From Coriobacteriia bacterium (GTDB lineage: Bacteria; Actinomycetota; Coriobacteriia; Coriobacteriales; UBA8131), in NCBI GenBank assembly GCA_009781535.1, contig WQXX01000010.1, positions 1-15,713 on the forward strand: 15,713 nt of DNA. Direction: 5' to 3'. Position 1 is the stretch's first letter, and every line of letters begins with the position of its first letter. Shown one piece after another: positions 1 through 7,760 of the stretch. A program made the translations under genes and the position numbers. The notes under the pieces are model-generated. The model did not search any database and had not been told where the DNA came from. It saw only the letters and a program-made list of their open reading frames with translations.

Positions 1-127
1 AAGCTTCGCTAAAGCTTCGCTAAAGCTTCGCTAAAGCTTCGCTAAAGCTTCGCTAAAGCTTCGCTAAAGCTTCGCTAAAGCTTCGCTAAAGCTTCGCTAA
101 AGCTTCGCTAAAGCTTCGCTAAAACTT
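1..127. repeat. 11-bp tandem repeat array at the 3' end of the bactofilin gene
   Basis: Eleven perfect head-to-tail copies of AAGCTTCGCTA fill positions 1-121, and the window starts inside the array, so its true length is unknown. Read on the minus strand with unit AAGCTTTAGCG, positions 117-127 are one more unit with a single mismatch (AAGTTTTAGCG). That variant unit is made of the last two codons and the stop codon (Lys-Phe-TAG) of the bactofilin gene plus two bases. The period is not a multiple of three and each frame meets TAG every 33 bp, so the array cannot encode protein. Each unit contains the palindrome AAGCTT. The likely origin is slippage from the gene's own 3' end. Confidence 0.97.
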
Positions 128-850
128 CCGCGTGTACTGGCCGACGATCTCTCCAACCCTTGCCGTCGGGTCTATGTAAAGCGTGCCGCTGCAATCTATA
201 CGATCGATCTGGCAATCGTATCCGATATGGATATCTTGCCCGCTGACCACTTTTGCATGTACACGATGGAGCTCGATAGTCGTGGCTTCAATGAGGTCGA
301 TGGTTTCGCGGCCACTGAGGAAAGAGCGCCAAAAGTTACGTATCTCAGAGCGTATCCGGACCGTATCTCCAACGATCTCACGGGCAAACACTGCGCCGCG
401 CGCATTTATCAGGTCTGAGGAAATCTCTTCGGCTACCCGGATCAAGCCTGCACAAATGATGCTGTCAGCTTCCAGACGGCCTTTGATTTCGGTGACGCCC
501 TCGACGTTTAAGACCTTAGAGCGGACGTTCCCGCGAATCTGGGCGGTACCTTCGCAGTAGAAATCATCGGCGTCGATGCTGCCGTCACAGTTGAACACTC
601 CCTCGATATCGAGCCTTTCAGCTTTGATGTTGCTCCCGCTGTTGCAGATGCCCTCGATATACATCTCCCTGAATTCCCCGCCGTAGATATTACTGATACC
701 TTCGGCAAAAAACACACCATCCTTGGAGCCGATGTTTCCAATACCATCAGCATAGTGCTTGTACTCTCTCGTAATGCTCTTGCGGTGCCTCTTGCGCTCT
801 TCCTTAAAAGCCTTCTTTTCAGATTTGAATTGTTCATTATCGACATTCAT
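119..850 (-). CDS. Bactofilin-like polymer-forming cytoskeletal protein (YhbE/YhbF-like)
   Basis: The predicted protein has 243 residues. Residues 1-30 are strongly charged (Lys/Arg/Glu) and disordered-looking. From about residue 35 to the end there are short beta-strand repeats roughly 20 residues apart that end in an EG or similar turn (FFAEG, YIEGI, DIEGV, YCEGT, NVEGV). This is the pattern of a right-handed beta-helix as in bactofilins, which self-assemble into filaments without nucleotide. No signal peptide or membrane segment is seen. The gene starts 25 bp after the stop of the yhbD-like gene, with AAAGGAA as ribosome binding site, so the two form an operon. In Bacillus subtilis yhbD is followed by the two bactofilin genes yhbE and yhbF, which supports the call. 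Only one bactofilin lies in the window; a second could lie beyond the left edge. Its stop codon is inside the 11-bp repeat array. Confidence 0.8.
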   Translation of the reverse strand: MNVDNEQFKSEKKAFKEERKRHRKSITREYKHYADGIGNIGSKDGVFFAEGISNIYGGEFREMYIEGICNSGSNIKAERLDIEGVFNCDGSIDADDFYCEGTAQIRGNVRSKVLNVEGVTEIKGRLEADSIICAGLIRVAEEISSDLINARGAVFAREIVGDTVRIRSEIRNFWRSFLSGRETIDLIEATTIELHRVHAKVVSGQDIHIGYDCQIDRIDCSGTLYIDPTARVGEIVGQYTRKF

Positions 851-875
851 GATCGTTCCTTTCGATTTCGTTATT

Positions 876-1577
876 TTAATAAACTTGTTGAGAAGGCGCG
901 CAGTGTTCCTGAAGCGCCCGTTTGATTCCTGCAGAAGTCACGTCGAGCGGCAACTGAGCCACAACGGTTATACGTTTTGAGAACAGAGGGGCAAAACCTT
1001 GCTTGAACAAGGCAAGATGCCAGCTTGTAGTAGGAGACTCCTCGGGCAAGGTTTTTAAGAGGTTGCAATCCATAACCTCGCCTTTCCACTCCTGCGCAAT
1101 GCTGCGTGAGTCAAGCGCCAGCTCAGCAGCCTGTGGTGCGCCAAGAAAGCCTTTTGTTACCAGATCACCAAGCGCTCCGATGAAGACAACCTCGCTAAAG
1201 GTAAGAAACGTGCTCTCGCTATCTACACCTTGCTCAGAACCCCGGCCTTTATGAAGTTTTTCGATGACCAGATCAAGATACGCAGCATCTGTTTTGATGA
1301 GATCCTTAAGCTGGTCCACTGCAATGGCGCTTCCCGCATTGGGGGAGAGAATCGTGGCAATCGATTCAAGCGAGTACTCATCCTTCAGTTCCTTGATGGC
1401 GTTGATGCGTTCGAGTATCTGAGCGCGAGGGAAGAAGGTCTCTTGCCCGGTATACGATGAGCGTTTGTTAAACCAGTCCTCGGGTAAAAGCCGCTCACGC
1501 TTCCACCGGTAGAGCTGACCGTATGATATTCCGGTCAGTTCGAGGAGCTCTTTTTTGGATATTAGCTCCTGTTCCAT
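876..1577 (-). CDS. yhbD: YhbD-family (DUF4004) MerR-like transcriptional regulator
   Basis: The predicted protein has 233 residues. The N-terminal region (about 1-80) reads LISKKELLELTGISYGQLYR followed by a winged-helix pattern with GQETFFPR. This matches the MerR-type DNA-binding domain of the YhbD/DUF4004 family as I remember it. The rest (about 85-233) has no motif I recognise and is probably a sensing or dimerisation part. The start at 1577 is supported by GGAG seven bases upstream. It is the first gene of a two-gene operon with the bactofilin gene. Its promoter carries a dyad between the -35 and -10 elements, the usual position of MerR-family operators, so autoregulation of the operon is a reasonable inference. 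Family assignment is by recall of the Bacillus protein and its operon neighbours, not by a search. Confidence 0.8.
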   Translation of the reverse strand: MEQELISKKELLELTGISYGQLYRWKRERLLPEDWFNKRSSYTGQETFFPRAQILERINAIKELKDEYSLESIATILSPNAGSAIAVDQLKDLIKTDAAYLDLVIEKLHKGRGSEQGVDSESTFLTFSEVVFIGALGDLVTKGFLGAPQAAELALDSRSIAQEWKGEVMDCNLLKTLPEESPTTSWHLALFKQGFAPLFSKRITVVAQLPLDVTSAGIKRALQEHCAPSQQVY

Positions 1578-1697
1578 ATCTACTCCAATCTCTTGAATCT
1601 AAACTTCACCTGAGAATCCAAAGTCTGCTCATAAACGCTGATCAGCTCACTAACCCTGCGAATCCTGAAGTACAACTGCCAACCTTCTGGAATGATT

Positions 1698-1752
1698 CGT
1701 AACAATGTTATGTTTTATTGCTACATGAGCATCGTAACATAACATTGTTACG
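1698..1752. repeat. 17-bp perfect inverted repeat: two operator-like sites
   Basis: Positions 1698-1714 and 1736-1752 are perfectly complementary over 17 bp with a 21-bp spacer. The right arm is part of the promoter dyad CGTAACA-N6-TGTTACG. The left arm contains the same CGTAACA-N6-TGTT core with a degenerate last half-site. I read this as two copies of one binding site in opposite orientation, with centres about 35 bp apart: one in the promoter spacer and one just past the predicted transcription start. Because the start lies between the arms, the hairpin would not be present in the transcript, which favours a DNA-binding role. Confidence 0.7.
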
Positions 1753-1760
1753 CATGTCAA
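1731..1760 (-). promoter_or_regulatory. Promoter of the yhbD-bactofilin operon with dyad in the spacer
   Basis: On the minus strand there is a perfect -35 TTGACA (1755-1760), an 18-bp spacer, and TACGAT (1731-1736) as -10. Almost the whole spacer is a perfect dyad, CGTAACA-N6-TGTTACG (1733-1752). Long spacers filled by a palindrome are characteristic of promoters activated or repressed by MerR-family proteins, and the first gene of this operon encodes one. The expected start near 1724 leaves a leader of about 147 bases before yhbD. Confidence 0.65.
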
Positions 1761-1873
1761 CAGGAAATTTAAAAATATTCTTTTATGAGCCTAGAGTTCA
1801 GGGAATTTTATGGAGAGATTAATATGGAAGTCGATTATATACCGCAAGATAACCGTCCAAGCCGTTCATCAAG

Positions 1874-2056
1874 AGTTCGTGGCAAAAATTTACGATAGTG
1901 TTTGACAGTACGTACGAAAAGCCTAGCTTTTAACGTTTTTCGGATGGATTTACAAGAAAAAGTATTGCTATTTTCAATTTAGCGATGGAATTCCAACAAA
2001 ATACTCGCTATTTTTTAAATTATCGAAAACAGTATCGAAAATTTTTGCCACGAACT
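1874..2056. mobile_element. Putative MITE-like element with 30-bp terminal inverted repeats
   Basis: Positions 1874-1903 and 2027-2056 are inverted repeats that match at 28 of 30 positions, and both begin AGTTCGTGGCAAAAATTT when read inward. The 123-bp interior is AT-rich and has no credible gene. It holds two roughly similar direct blocks (about 1958-1985 and 2000-2026, sharing GCTATTTT and a TTA-rich end). Size, AT-richness and long terminal inverted repeats fit a small non-autonomous element. I see no clear target-site duplication. An alternative is a large cruciform or bidirectional terminator. A 31-codon open frame (1810-1905) enters the left arm but resembles nothing I know. Confidence 0.45.
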
Positions 2057-2084
2057 GTTCGGGAACTCACTAAAGAGTAAGAAA

Positions 2085-2115
2085 AGGCTGTGCGTGGACT
2101 TGCCACGCACAGCCT
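2085..2115 (-). terminator. Rho-independent terminator of gdhA
   Basis: A perfect 13-bp stem (2085-2097 with 2103-2115) encloses a 5-base loop. On the minus strand it is followed by TTTTCTTACTCTT. It starts 21 bp past the gdhA stop codon. The plus-strand side also has an A/T-rich stretch (GAATAAAAAAG) but no U-tract. Confidence 0.9.
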
Positions 2116-2136
2116 GTGAATAAAAAAGACTGAAGG

Positions 2137-3642
<1,506 letters not shown>

Positions 3643-3654
3643 TCAAACCGGCAC

Positions 3655-3683
3655 TTGCCCAATCGCGCGCTTACCGTTACCAT
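3655..3683 (+). promoter_or_regulatory. Candidate promoter of tRNA-Pro
   Basis: TTGCCC (3655-3660) and TACCAT (3678-3683) are separated by 17 bp and lie about 54 bp upstream of the tRNA 5' end. The match to consensus is only moderate. A 9-bp inverted repeat, TGTTTCCAA / TTGGAAACA (3694-3702 and 3719-3727), sits between this promoter and the tRNA. Confidence 0.35.
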
Positions 3684-3736
3684 GTAACTTCTGTGTTTCC
3701 AATGGTGCAATGGACACTTTGGAAACAGGGATGTGT

Positions 3737-3812
<76 letters not shown>

Positions 3813-3813
<1 letters not shown>

Positions 3814-3863
3814 GTACACCCGCGGAGGCGATGGGCCTCCGCGGGTGTACTGAGCAGTTTTTT
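3813..3863 (+). terminator. Strong terminator immediately after tRNA-Pro
   Basis: A perfect 17-bp GC-rich stem (3813-3829 with 3835-3851) has a 5-base loop, then GAGCAG and six T residues (3858-3863). The first stem base is the last A of the tRNA CCA end, so the terminator abuts the mature tRNA. It also isolates the downstream terC gene from tRNA transcription. Confidence 0.9.
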
Positions 3864-3911
3864 GGGCAGTAATGCTGAGAGTATTACGACAGAGCTAGGA
3901 TACGTATCAAC

Positions 3912-4838
3912 ATGGACATTCAATTGATTATGTGGGTTGTTTTCTGGGTCGTCATCGCTGCCGCTTTGACTATCGACCTGGTTTTCTTGAACAAGCATCA
4001 TGGCGATGTGTCTTTTAAGGAAGCCGTATTGATGGTGTGTGTCTGGGTGGGGCTTTCATTATGCTTCTGCGTAAGTATCTACTTTACGCTGGGACCACAA
4101 AAAGCAATCGACTACGTTACTGGATATGTTGTCGAGTATTCCCTTTCGATTGATAACATGTTTGTATTCCTTATGCTCTTCTCCTATTTTGCCATACCGA
4201 GGGAACACCAGCCTAAGGTGCTGATGTTCGGTATTCTAGGCGCGGTCATTTTAAGATTCGTCTTCATTTTTGCGGGTATTCAGCTCATTAACGCCTTTTC
4301 GTGGATTATATACATCTTTGGCGCGCTGCTCATCTTTACCGCGATAAAGATGGTGGTCAAAAAAGAGGACGAGGTTCATCCAGAAAAAAACATTGTCATC
4401 AGATTGCTCAAGAAAATCCTCCCGTTTACTGATGACTCATCGAGTGGAAAATTCTTTGCCAAGGAGAACGGGATCCGACGTGCAACGCCGTTATTTGCAG
4501 CTGTTGTTGTTATTGAGATGAGCGACTTGATATTTGCGGTGGATTCTGTTCCCGCAGTGCTCTCAATCTCTACCGACACGTTCATCGTCTACACTTCAAA
4601 CATATTTGCCATCGTAGGCTTGCGGTCTTTGTATTTCCTTCTGGCCAATCTCGCGGCGCGCTTCAGGTATCTTCAAACCGGAGTCGCAGTCATACTGCTT
4701 TTTGTTGGCGTAAAGATGCTTATCTCGCACTTTGTTCACATTCCAACCTATATCTCTCTTGGAGTAATAATCCTGGTGTTGGTCGTTTCAATAGTCGCAT
4801 CTTCAATCATTAAAAAGAAAGATGACGGACCGCAATAA
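3912..4838 (+). CDS. TerC/Alx-family integral membrane protein
   Basis: The predicted protein has 308 residues and about eight or nine hydrophobic segments (roughly 5-25, 38-60, 82-94, 103-124, 128-148, 192-217, 226-248, 254-274, 278-300). The two acidic signature blocks of the TerC family are present: EYSLSIDNMFVF (75-86; Glu75, Asp81) and IEMSDLIFAVDSVPA (201-215; Glu202, Asp205, Asp211). Characterised members such as E. coli Alx and Bacillus YceF/YkoY act in manganese export or in metallation of exoenzymes; which role applies here is not known. The ribosome binding site is weak (AGGA 11 bases upstream). Only about 60 bp separate the start from the tRNA terminator, so there is no room for a yybP-ykoY manganese riboswitch, which often precedes this family. 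I see no convincing promoter in that gap; a short dyad, GTAAT-N9-ATTAC, lies at 3869-3887. Confidence 0.92.
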   Translation: MDIQLIMWVVFWVVIAAALTIDLVFLNKHHGDVSFKEAVLMVCVWVGLSLCFCVSIYFTLGPQKAIDYVTGYVVEYSLSIDNMFVFLMLFSYFAIPREHQPKVLMFGILGAVILRFVFIFAGIQLINAFSWIIYIFGALLIFTAIKMVVKKEDEVHPEKNIVIRLLKKILPFTDDSSSGKFFAKENGIRRATPLFAAVVVIEMSDLIFAVDSVPAVLSISTDTFIVYTSNIFAIVGLRSLYFLLANLAARFRYLQTGVAVILLFVGVKMLISHFVHIPTYISLGVIILVLVVSIVASSIIKKKDDGPQ

Positions 4839-4975
4839 GCCATAGGGATAGCGATTGGTTCATCTGTATTCAGGTTCATACTCAGCGAACCGCAGTAGAT
4901 CAATTCAGCGCGATTACGCTTGAATGGCTAAATGGAATATGCTGAGAGGATTAGAAACCTGCCTACTATGAGCAT

Positions 4976-5004
4976 TTGCAATATCCGTTTCATAGTGAGA
5001 TAAT
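4976..5004 (+). promoter_or_regulatory. Promoter of the AAA/DUF4143 ATPase gene
   Basis: TTGCAA (4976-4981) and GATAAT (4999-5004) are separated by 17 bp and lie 40 bp upstream of the start codon. Both match the vegetative consensus in five of six positions or nearly so. Confidence 0.55.
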
Positions 5005-5043
5005 AATTCAACGTACTGAGTAAAATACTATATTAAGGATTCT

Positions 5044-6597
5044 ATGATGTTTCAGCGTGAGTTAGTATCAATACTAAAGCGGCGATTAGAAGAGCCGCGC
5101 CAGTTTATCCAAATAATCGTTGGTCCTCGTCAAACAGGAAAAACAACAGCGGTAAACCAAGCGCTAGAAAAGATAAACATCCCAATACACTATGTCAGTG
5201 CAGATGATCCTGTGCTTATTTCGCAAAGCTGGCTGAAGAATGAATGGGAACAAGCTCGTCTTTTATGCGAAAGCAATAAAAAAGAAGCAATACTTGTTGT
5301 CGATGAGATTCAGAAGATTCCTCAGTGGTCATCGATTGTTAAACTCATGTGGGATGAAGATACACGATATGGGACATCGTTAAAAGTCGTATTAACGGGC
5401 TCATCATCGTTATTGCTCAAAAAGGGCATGTCGGAATCGCTCATGGGTCGTTTTGAGTTGCTTTATTCTCCACATTGGTGCCTGAAAGAGTGTTCAGATG
5501 CGTTTGGGTATACTCTTGAGGAGTTCCTCTATTTTGGCGGATATCCAGGAGCTGCGAAACAGCGTGACGATATTGAGAGGTGGAGACGTTATATCAACAC
5601 TTCGATCGTCGAACCAACGATATCACAGGATGTTTTACAGATGGAGGAAGTACGCAAACCCATGCTTATGCGCGCTCTGTTCTATATGGGTGCAGCTTAT
5701 TCTGCGCAAGAGTTATCGTATGTTAAGTTGCTGGGGCAATTGCAAGACGCTGGCAATACCGTGACACTGGCTCATTATCTGGAATTGCTTGAACGAGCCG
5801 GCATACTTTGCGGGCTTCAAAAATTCACTCATGAGAAGGTACGGCAACGGAAAAGCTCCCCGCGCTTTATGGTGTATGACACATCTCTTATGGTGTTGGC
5901 GGCAGATACTACGCCAACCCAAGTGATTAGTGATACAGTTTTTCGCGGTCATCTTGTGGAGAGCGCCGTCGGAGCGTACCTACTGGCACGGTCGCAAGAA
6001 GAAGGCTTTAAAGTATATTATTGGCGTGACTGCAACCAAGAGGTCGATTTTGTTCTGCAAAAGGGTATGTCGATTACAGCACTTGAGGTAAAGAGCGGTC
6101 GCGTTAAAGGAACAGGAGGCACCCTAGCCTTTTTGAAGAATTATCCACAAGCATTATGTTATACAGTAGGAAGCAAGACTTGTCCTTTGGAAGATTTTTT
6201 ATTGGGTAGAGTCGAGTTGTTCAAAGCAACTGAAAGGCAACTTGATGCGACGCCACCTTCAGCTATGGAGATCATTGGAGAATTTGAAGATTTTATTAGC
6301 GAGCGAGCAGCTTCTGGTGTGCTTCTTGCGCAAGTTGTGAGTAATGTCTCTTACAACGATCGTATGGTTAGAGTTACCTTTAATCCCGCCAGTAAGGGCA
6401 TAAAGGTGGGAGTTTTTTTGAGTCTCAGCCCTTTTTCTAATCTTGCGGAATTTGCTGGAACACCGATTGCTTTTAATGATAGGGTTGGGAAATGGCTGCG
6501 ACCGGAAATAGACGGTGTTGAGGCATTGCTTGATGATGGCGCGAGTCTTGGTACACTTACGACAGCAGAGTTATATCGTTTGGGAACAGGTGATTGA
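5044..6597 (+). CDS. AAA-family ATPase with DUF4143 nuclease-like domain and C-terminal extension
   Basis: The predicted protein has 517 residues. Residues 1-170 form an AAA_14-type ATPase: Walker A GPRQTGKT (27-34), Walker B ILVVDEIQK (83-91), the sensor-like LTGSSSLLL (117-125) and the family-typical GRFE. Residues about 185-390 match DUF4143, including HLVESAVGAYL (303-313) and the PD-(D/E)xK-like residues Glu333/Asp335 and ALEVKSG (Glu348, Lys350). Proteins of this family are common, and their cellular role is poorly known. They are usually about 380-430 residues; here about 110 extra residues (408-517) follow that I do not recognise. AAGGA lies four bases from the first ATG and seven from the second (5047), so the second may be the true start. 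Its base composition looks more AT-rich than its neighbours, which hints at transfer. No membrane segment is seen. Confidence 0.9.
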   Translation: MMFQRELVSILKRRLEEPRQFIQIIVGPRQTGKTTAVNQALEKINIPIHYVSADDPVLISQSWLKNEWEQARLLCESNKKEAILVVDEIQKIPQWSSIVKLMWDEDTRYGTSLKVVLTGSSSLLLKKGMSESLMGRFELLYSPHWCLKECSDAFGYTLEEFLYFGGYPGAAKQRDDIERWRRYINTSIVEPTISQDVLQMEEVRKPMLMRALFYMGAAYSAQELSYVKLLGQLQDAGNTVTLAHYLELLERAGILCGLQKFTHEKVRQRKSSPRFMVYDTSLMVLAADTTPTQVISDTVFRGHLVESAVGAYLLARSQEEGFKVYYWRDCNQEVDFVLQKGMSITALEVKSGRVKGTGGTLAFLKNYPQALCYTVGSKTCPLEDFLLGRVELFKATERQLDATPPSAMEIIGEFEDFISERAASGVLLAQVVSNVSYNDRMVRVTFNPASKGIKVGVFLSLSPFSNLAEFAGTPIAFNDRVGKWLRPEIDGVEALLDDGASLGTLTTAELYRLGTGD

Positions 6598-6668
6598 GGT
6601 TGTATCATCGTCTGGACCTAATCTCCCAGGCAATTCCTACGAGTACACTTACCGAACGTCTTCAGCTG

Positions 6669-6690
6669 AGAACATTATTGTTCTTTGTTT
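6669..6690 (+). terminator. Weak terminator of the ATPase gene
   Basis: A 6-bp stem, AGAACA/TGTTCT, with a 4-base loop (6669-6684) is followed by TTGTTTTCC. It lies 71 bp past the ATPase stop codon and just before the convergent hisG stop. The stem is short and AT-rich, so efficiency is uncertain. Confidence 0.4.
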
Positions 6691-6704
6691 TCCAGCTAAT
6701 TGAG

Positions 6705-7577
6705 CTACCGCACAATTTTATTGATAGGCAATTCCAGGATGTCTTCTGCTCCGGCGGCCTTCAGGCGAGGGATGAGCACATTTACGCTTGCTTTATCGGC
6801 CACCGTGGTCAGCGAGTAATCATCTGAACCATAGAGTTGGCTGATTGTGGGGCGTTTCATGGCAGGCAACTCGGCGATAACAGCATCGAGACATTTCGCT
6901 GGCGTATTCATGAGCAGCAGGACACGCCCTCTGGCTTCGATCGCACCCAAGAGCATGGTACGAATCGCCTCTATGGCCTCATGTTTAACAGGGTCATCCC
7001 AGGAAGCGCGGTTCGTGAACAGGCGGGTTGTGGATTCAAGGATGGTCTCGACGATGCGCAGCCCGTTGAGCCGTAAGGTAGCGCCTGTTTCCGTGAGGTC
7101 AACCAGTGCGTCCATGAAGTCGGGCACTTTAGCCTCCGTTGCCCCATAGCTGAAGAACACCTCAACCGGAATCCCCAGCTGCTCAAAATAGGACCGCGTA
7201 ATATGAGGAAATTCTGTGGTAATCCGGCTGCCTGGCGGTATGTCGCGCGCGCATTGAATGGATGATTTATCTGCAACAGCCAGCACCATCTTCACGGCGC
7301 CGGTGCCGGTTTTCGCGTAGGGTAGCTCAGCAATCTCGATGACGTCAGCCCTGCTTTCAGTTACCCAGTCATAACCCGAAATGCCGAGATCGAAGTCTCC
7401 CGATGCAACATAAATGGGGATTTCTTGCGGTCTGAGGATCTTTACTTTGGCGACTCGTGGGTCGTCGATGGTGGGGTTGTAGCCACGGCTTGGTTTGATG
7501 AGCTTCAGATTGGCATCGTCGAATAACTTATAAGTCTGTTCCTCAAGGCTACCTTTGGGCAAAGCGAGCGAAAGCAT
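6705..7577 (-). CDS. hisG: ATP phosphoribosyltransferase, long form
   Basis: This enzyme catalyses the first step of histidine synthesis, joining ATP and PRPP to give phosphoribosyl-ATP. The protein has 290 residues, the length of the long form that carries its own C-terminal ACT-like regulatory domain and does not need HisZ. Motifs are ALPKGSL (5-11), SGDFDLGISGYDWV (59-72), FSYGATE (142-148) and the PRPP-binding segment DLTETGATL (160-168). The C-terminal part (about 215-290) fits the histidine-binding domain. The start is supported by AAAGGA about ten bases upstream. No other his gene lies nearby on either side, so it is an orphan locus in this window; the rest of the pathway must be elsewhere if present. 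Confidence 0.97.
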   Translation of the reverse strand: MLSLALPKGSLEEQTYKLFDDANLKLIKPSRGYNPTIDDPRVAKVKILRPQEIPIYVASGDFDLGISGYDWVTESRADVIEIAELPYAKTGTGAVKMVLAVADKSSIQCARDIPPGSRITTEFPHITRSYFEQLGIPVEVFFSYGATEAKVPDFMDALVDLTETGATLRLNGLRIVETILESTTRLFTNRASWDDPVKHEAIEAIRTMLLGAIEARGRVLLLMNTPAKCLDAVIAELPAMKRPTISQLYGSDDYSLTTVADKASVNVLIPRLKAAGAEDILELPINKIVR

Positions 7578-7620
7578 GGGTTAATCCTTTCAAAAACATA
7601 GGCAGAAAACGTCTCCCAGC

Positions 7621-7650
7621 ACTTTAGCACGATAGTGTACTATAGTGCAA
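7621..7650 (-). promoter_or_regulatory. hisG promoter with 22-bp dyad operator
   Basis: On the minus strand TTGCAC (7645-7650), an 18-bp spacer and TAAAGT (7621-7626) form a plausible promoter. A near-perfect 22-bp palindrome (7627-7648) fills the spacer and overlaps the -35. Its ends are GCAC/GTGC and its core is ATAGT-N2-ACTAT, with mismatches at only two symmetric pairs. A repressor binding here would block transcription. A TrpR-family regulator (YerC/HisR) has been proposed for histidine genes in Gram-positive bacteria; whether this is its site is not known. Confidence 0.55.
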
Positions 7651-7662
7651 CAAAGAATTACC

Positions 7663-7750
7663 GGCCAACGCAGTAGGAGTTCATGGCCAACACAGTAAGA
7701 GCTTACGACCAACGCAGTAAGAGCACATGACTAACGCAGCAAGAGCTTGC
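7663..7750. repeat. Four 22-bp imperfect tandem repeats after the hybrid kinase gene
   Basis: Four adjacent 22-bp units start at 7663, 7685, 7707 and 7729. Each contains CCAACGCAGTAAGAG or a one- to three-base variant of it, and they differ mainly in the last four bases. The array ends 10 bp before the stop codon of the hybrid kinase, so it lies in its 3' untranslated region, where I see no ordinary terminator. It also lies just upstream of the hisG promoter. Confidence 0.85.
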
Positions 7751-7760
7751 GAGCAAAATA

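Larger units (their letters stand above)
1578..2136. other. 559-bp intergenic region between yhbD and gdhA
   Basis: From right to left this gap holds the gdhA terminator (2085-2115), the MITE-like inverted-repeat element (1874-2056), about 110 bp of AT-rich sequence with no feature I can support, and then the yhbD promoter with its two operator-like sites (1698-1760). The last 120 bp before yhbD are the untranslated leader, in which I see no riboswitch-like fold. No coding region of credible length is present. Confidence 0.7.

Noticed and set aside
1..127. CRISPR array
   Set aside because: The units are 11 bp with no spacers between them, so it is a simple tandem repeat.
1810..1905. 31-codon plus-strand open frame entering the left inverted repeat
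   Set aside because: It has no convincing ribosome binding site, is very short and shows no transposase motif.
3852..3911. yybP-ykoY manganese riboswitch in front of the TerC-family gene
   Set aside because: Only about 60 bases separate the tRNA terminator from the start codon, too few for this riboswitch, and no typical pairing is seen.
4902..4925. Imperfect hairpin after the TerC gene (ATTCAGCG ... CGCTTGAAT)
   Set aside because: The stem has a bulge and is not followed by a T-tract, so I did not call it a terminator.
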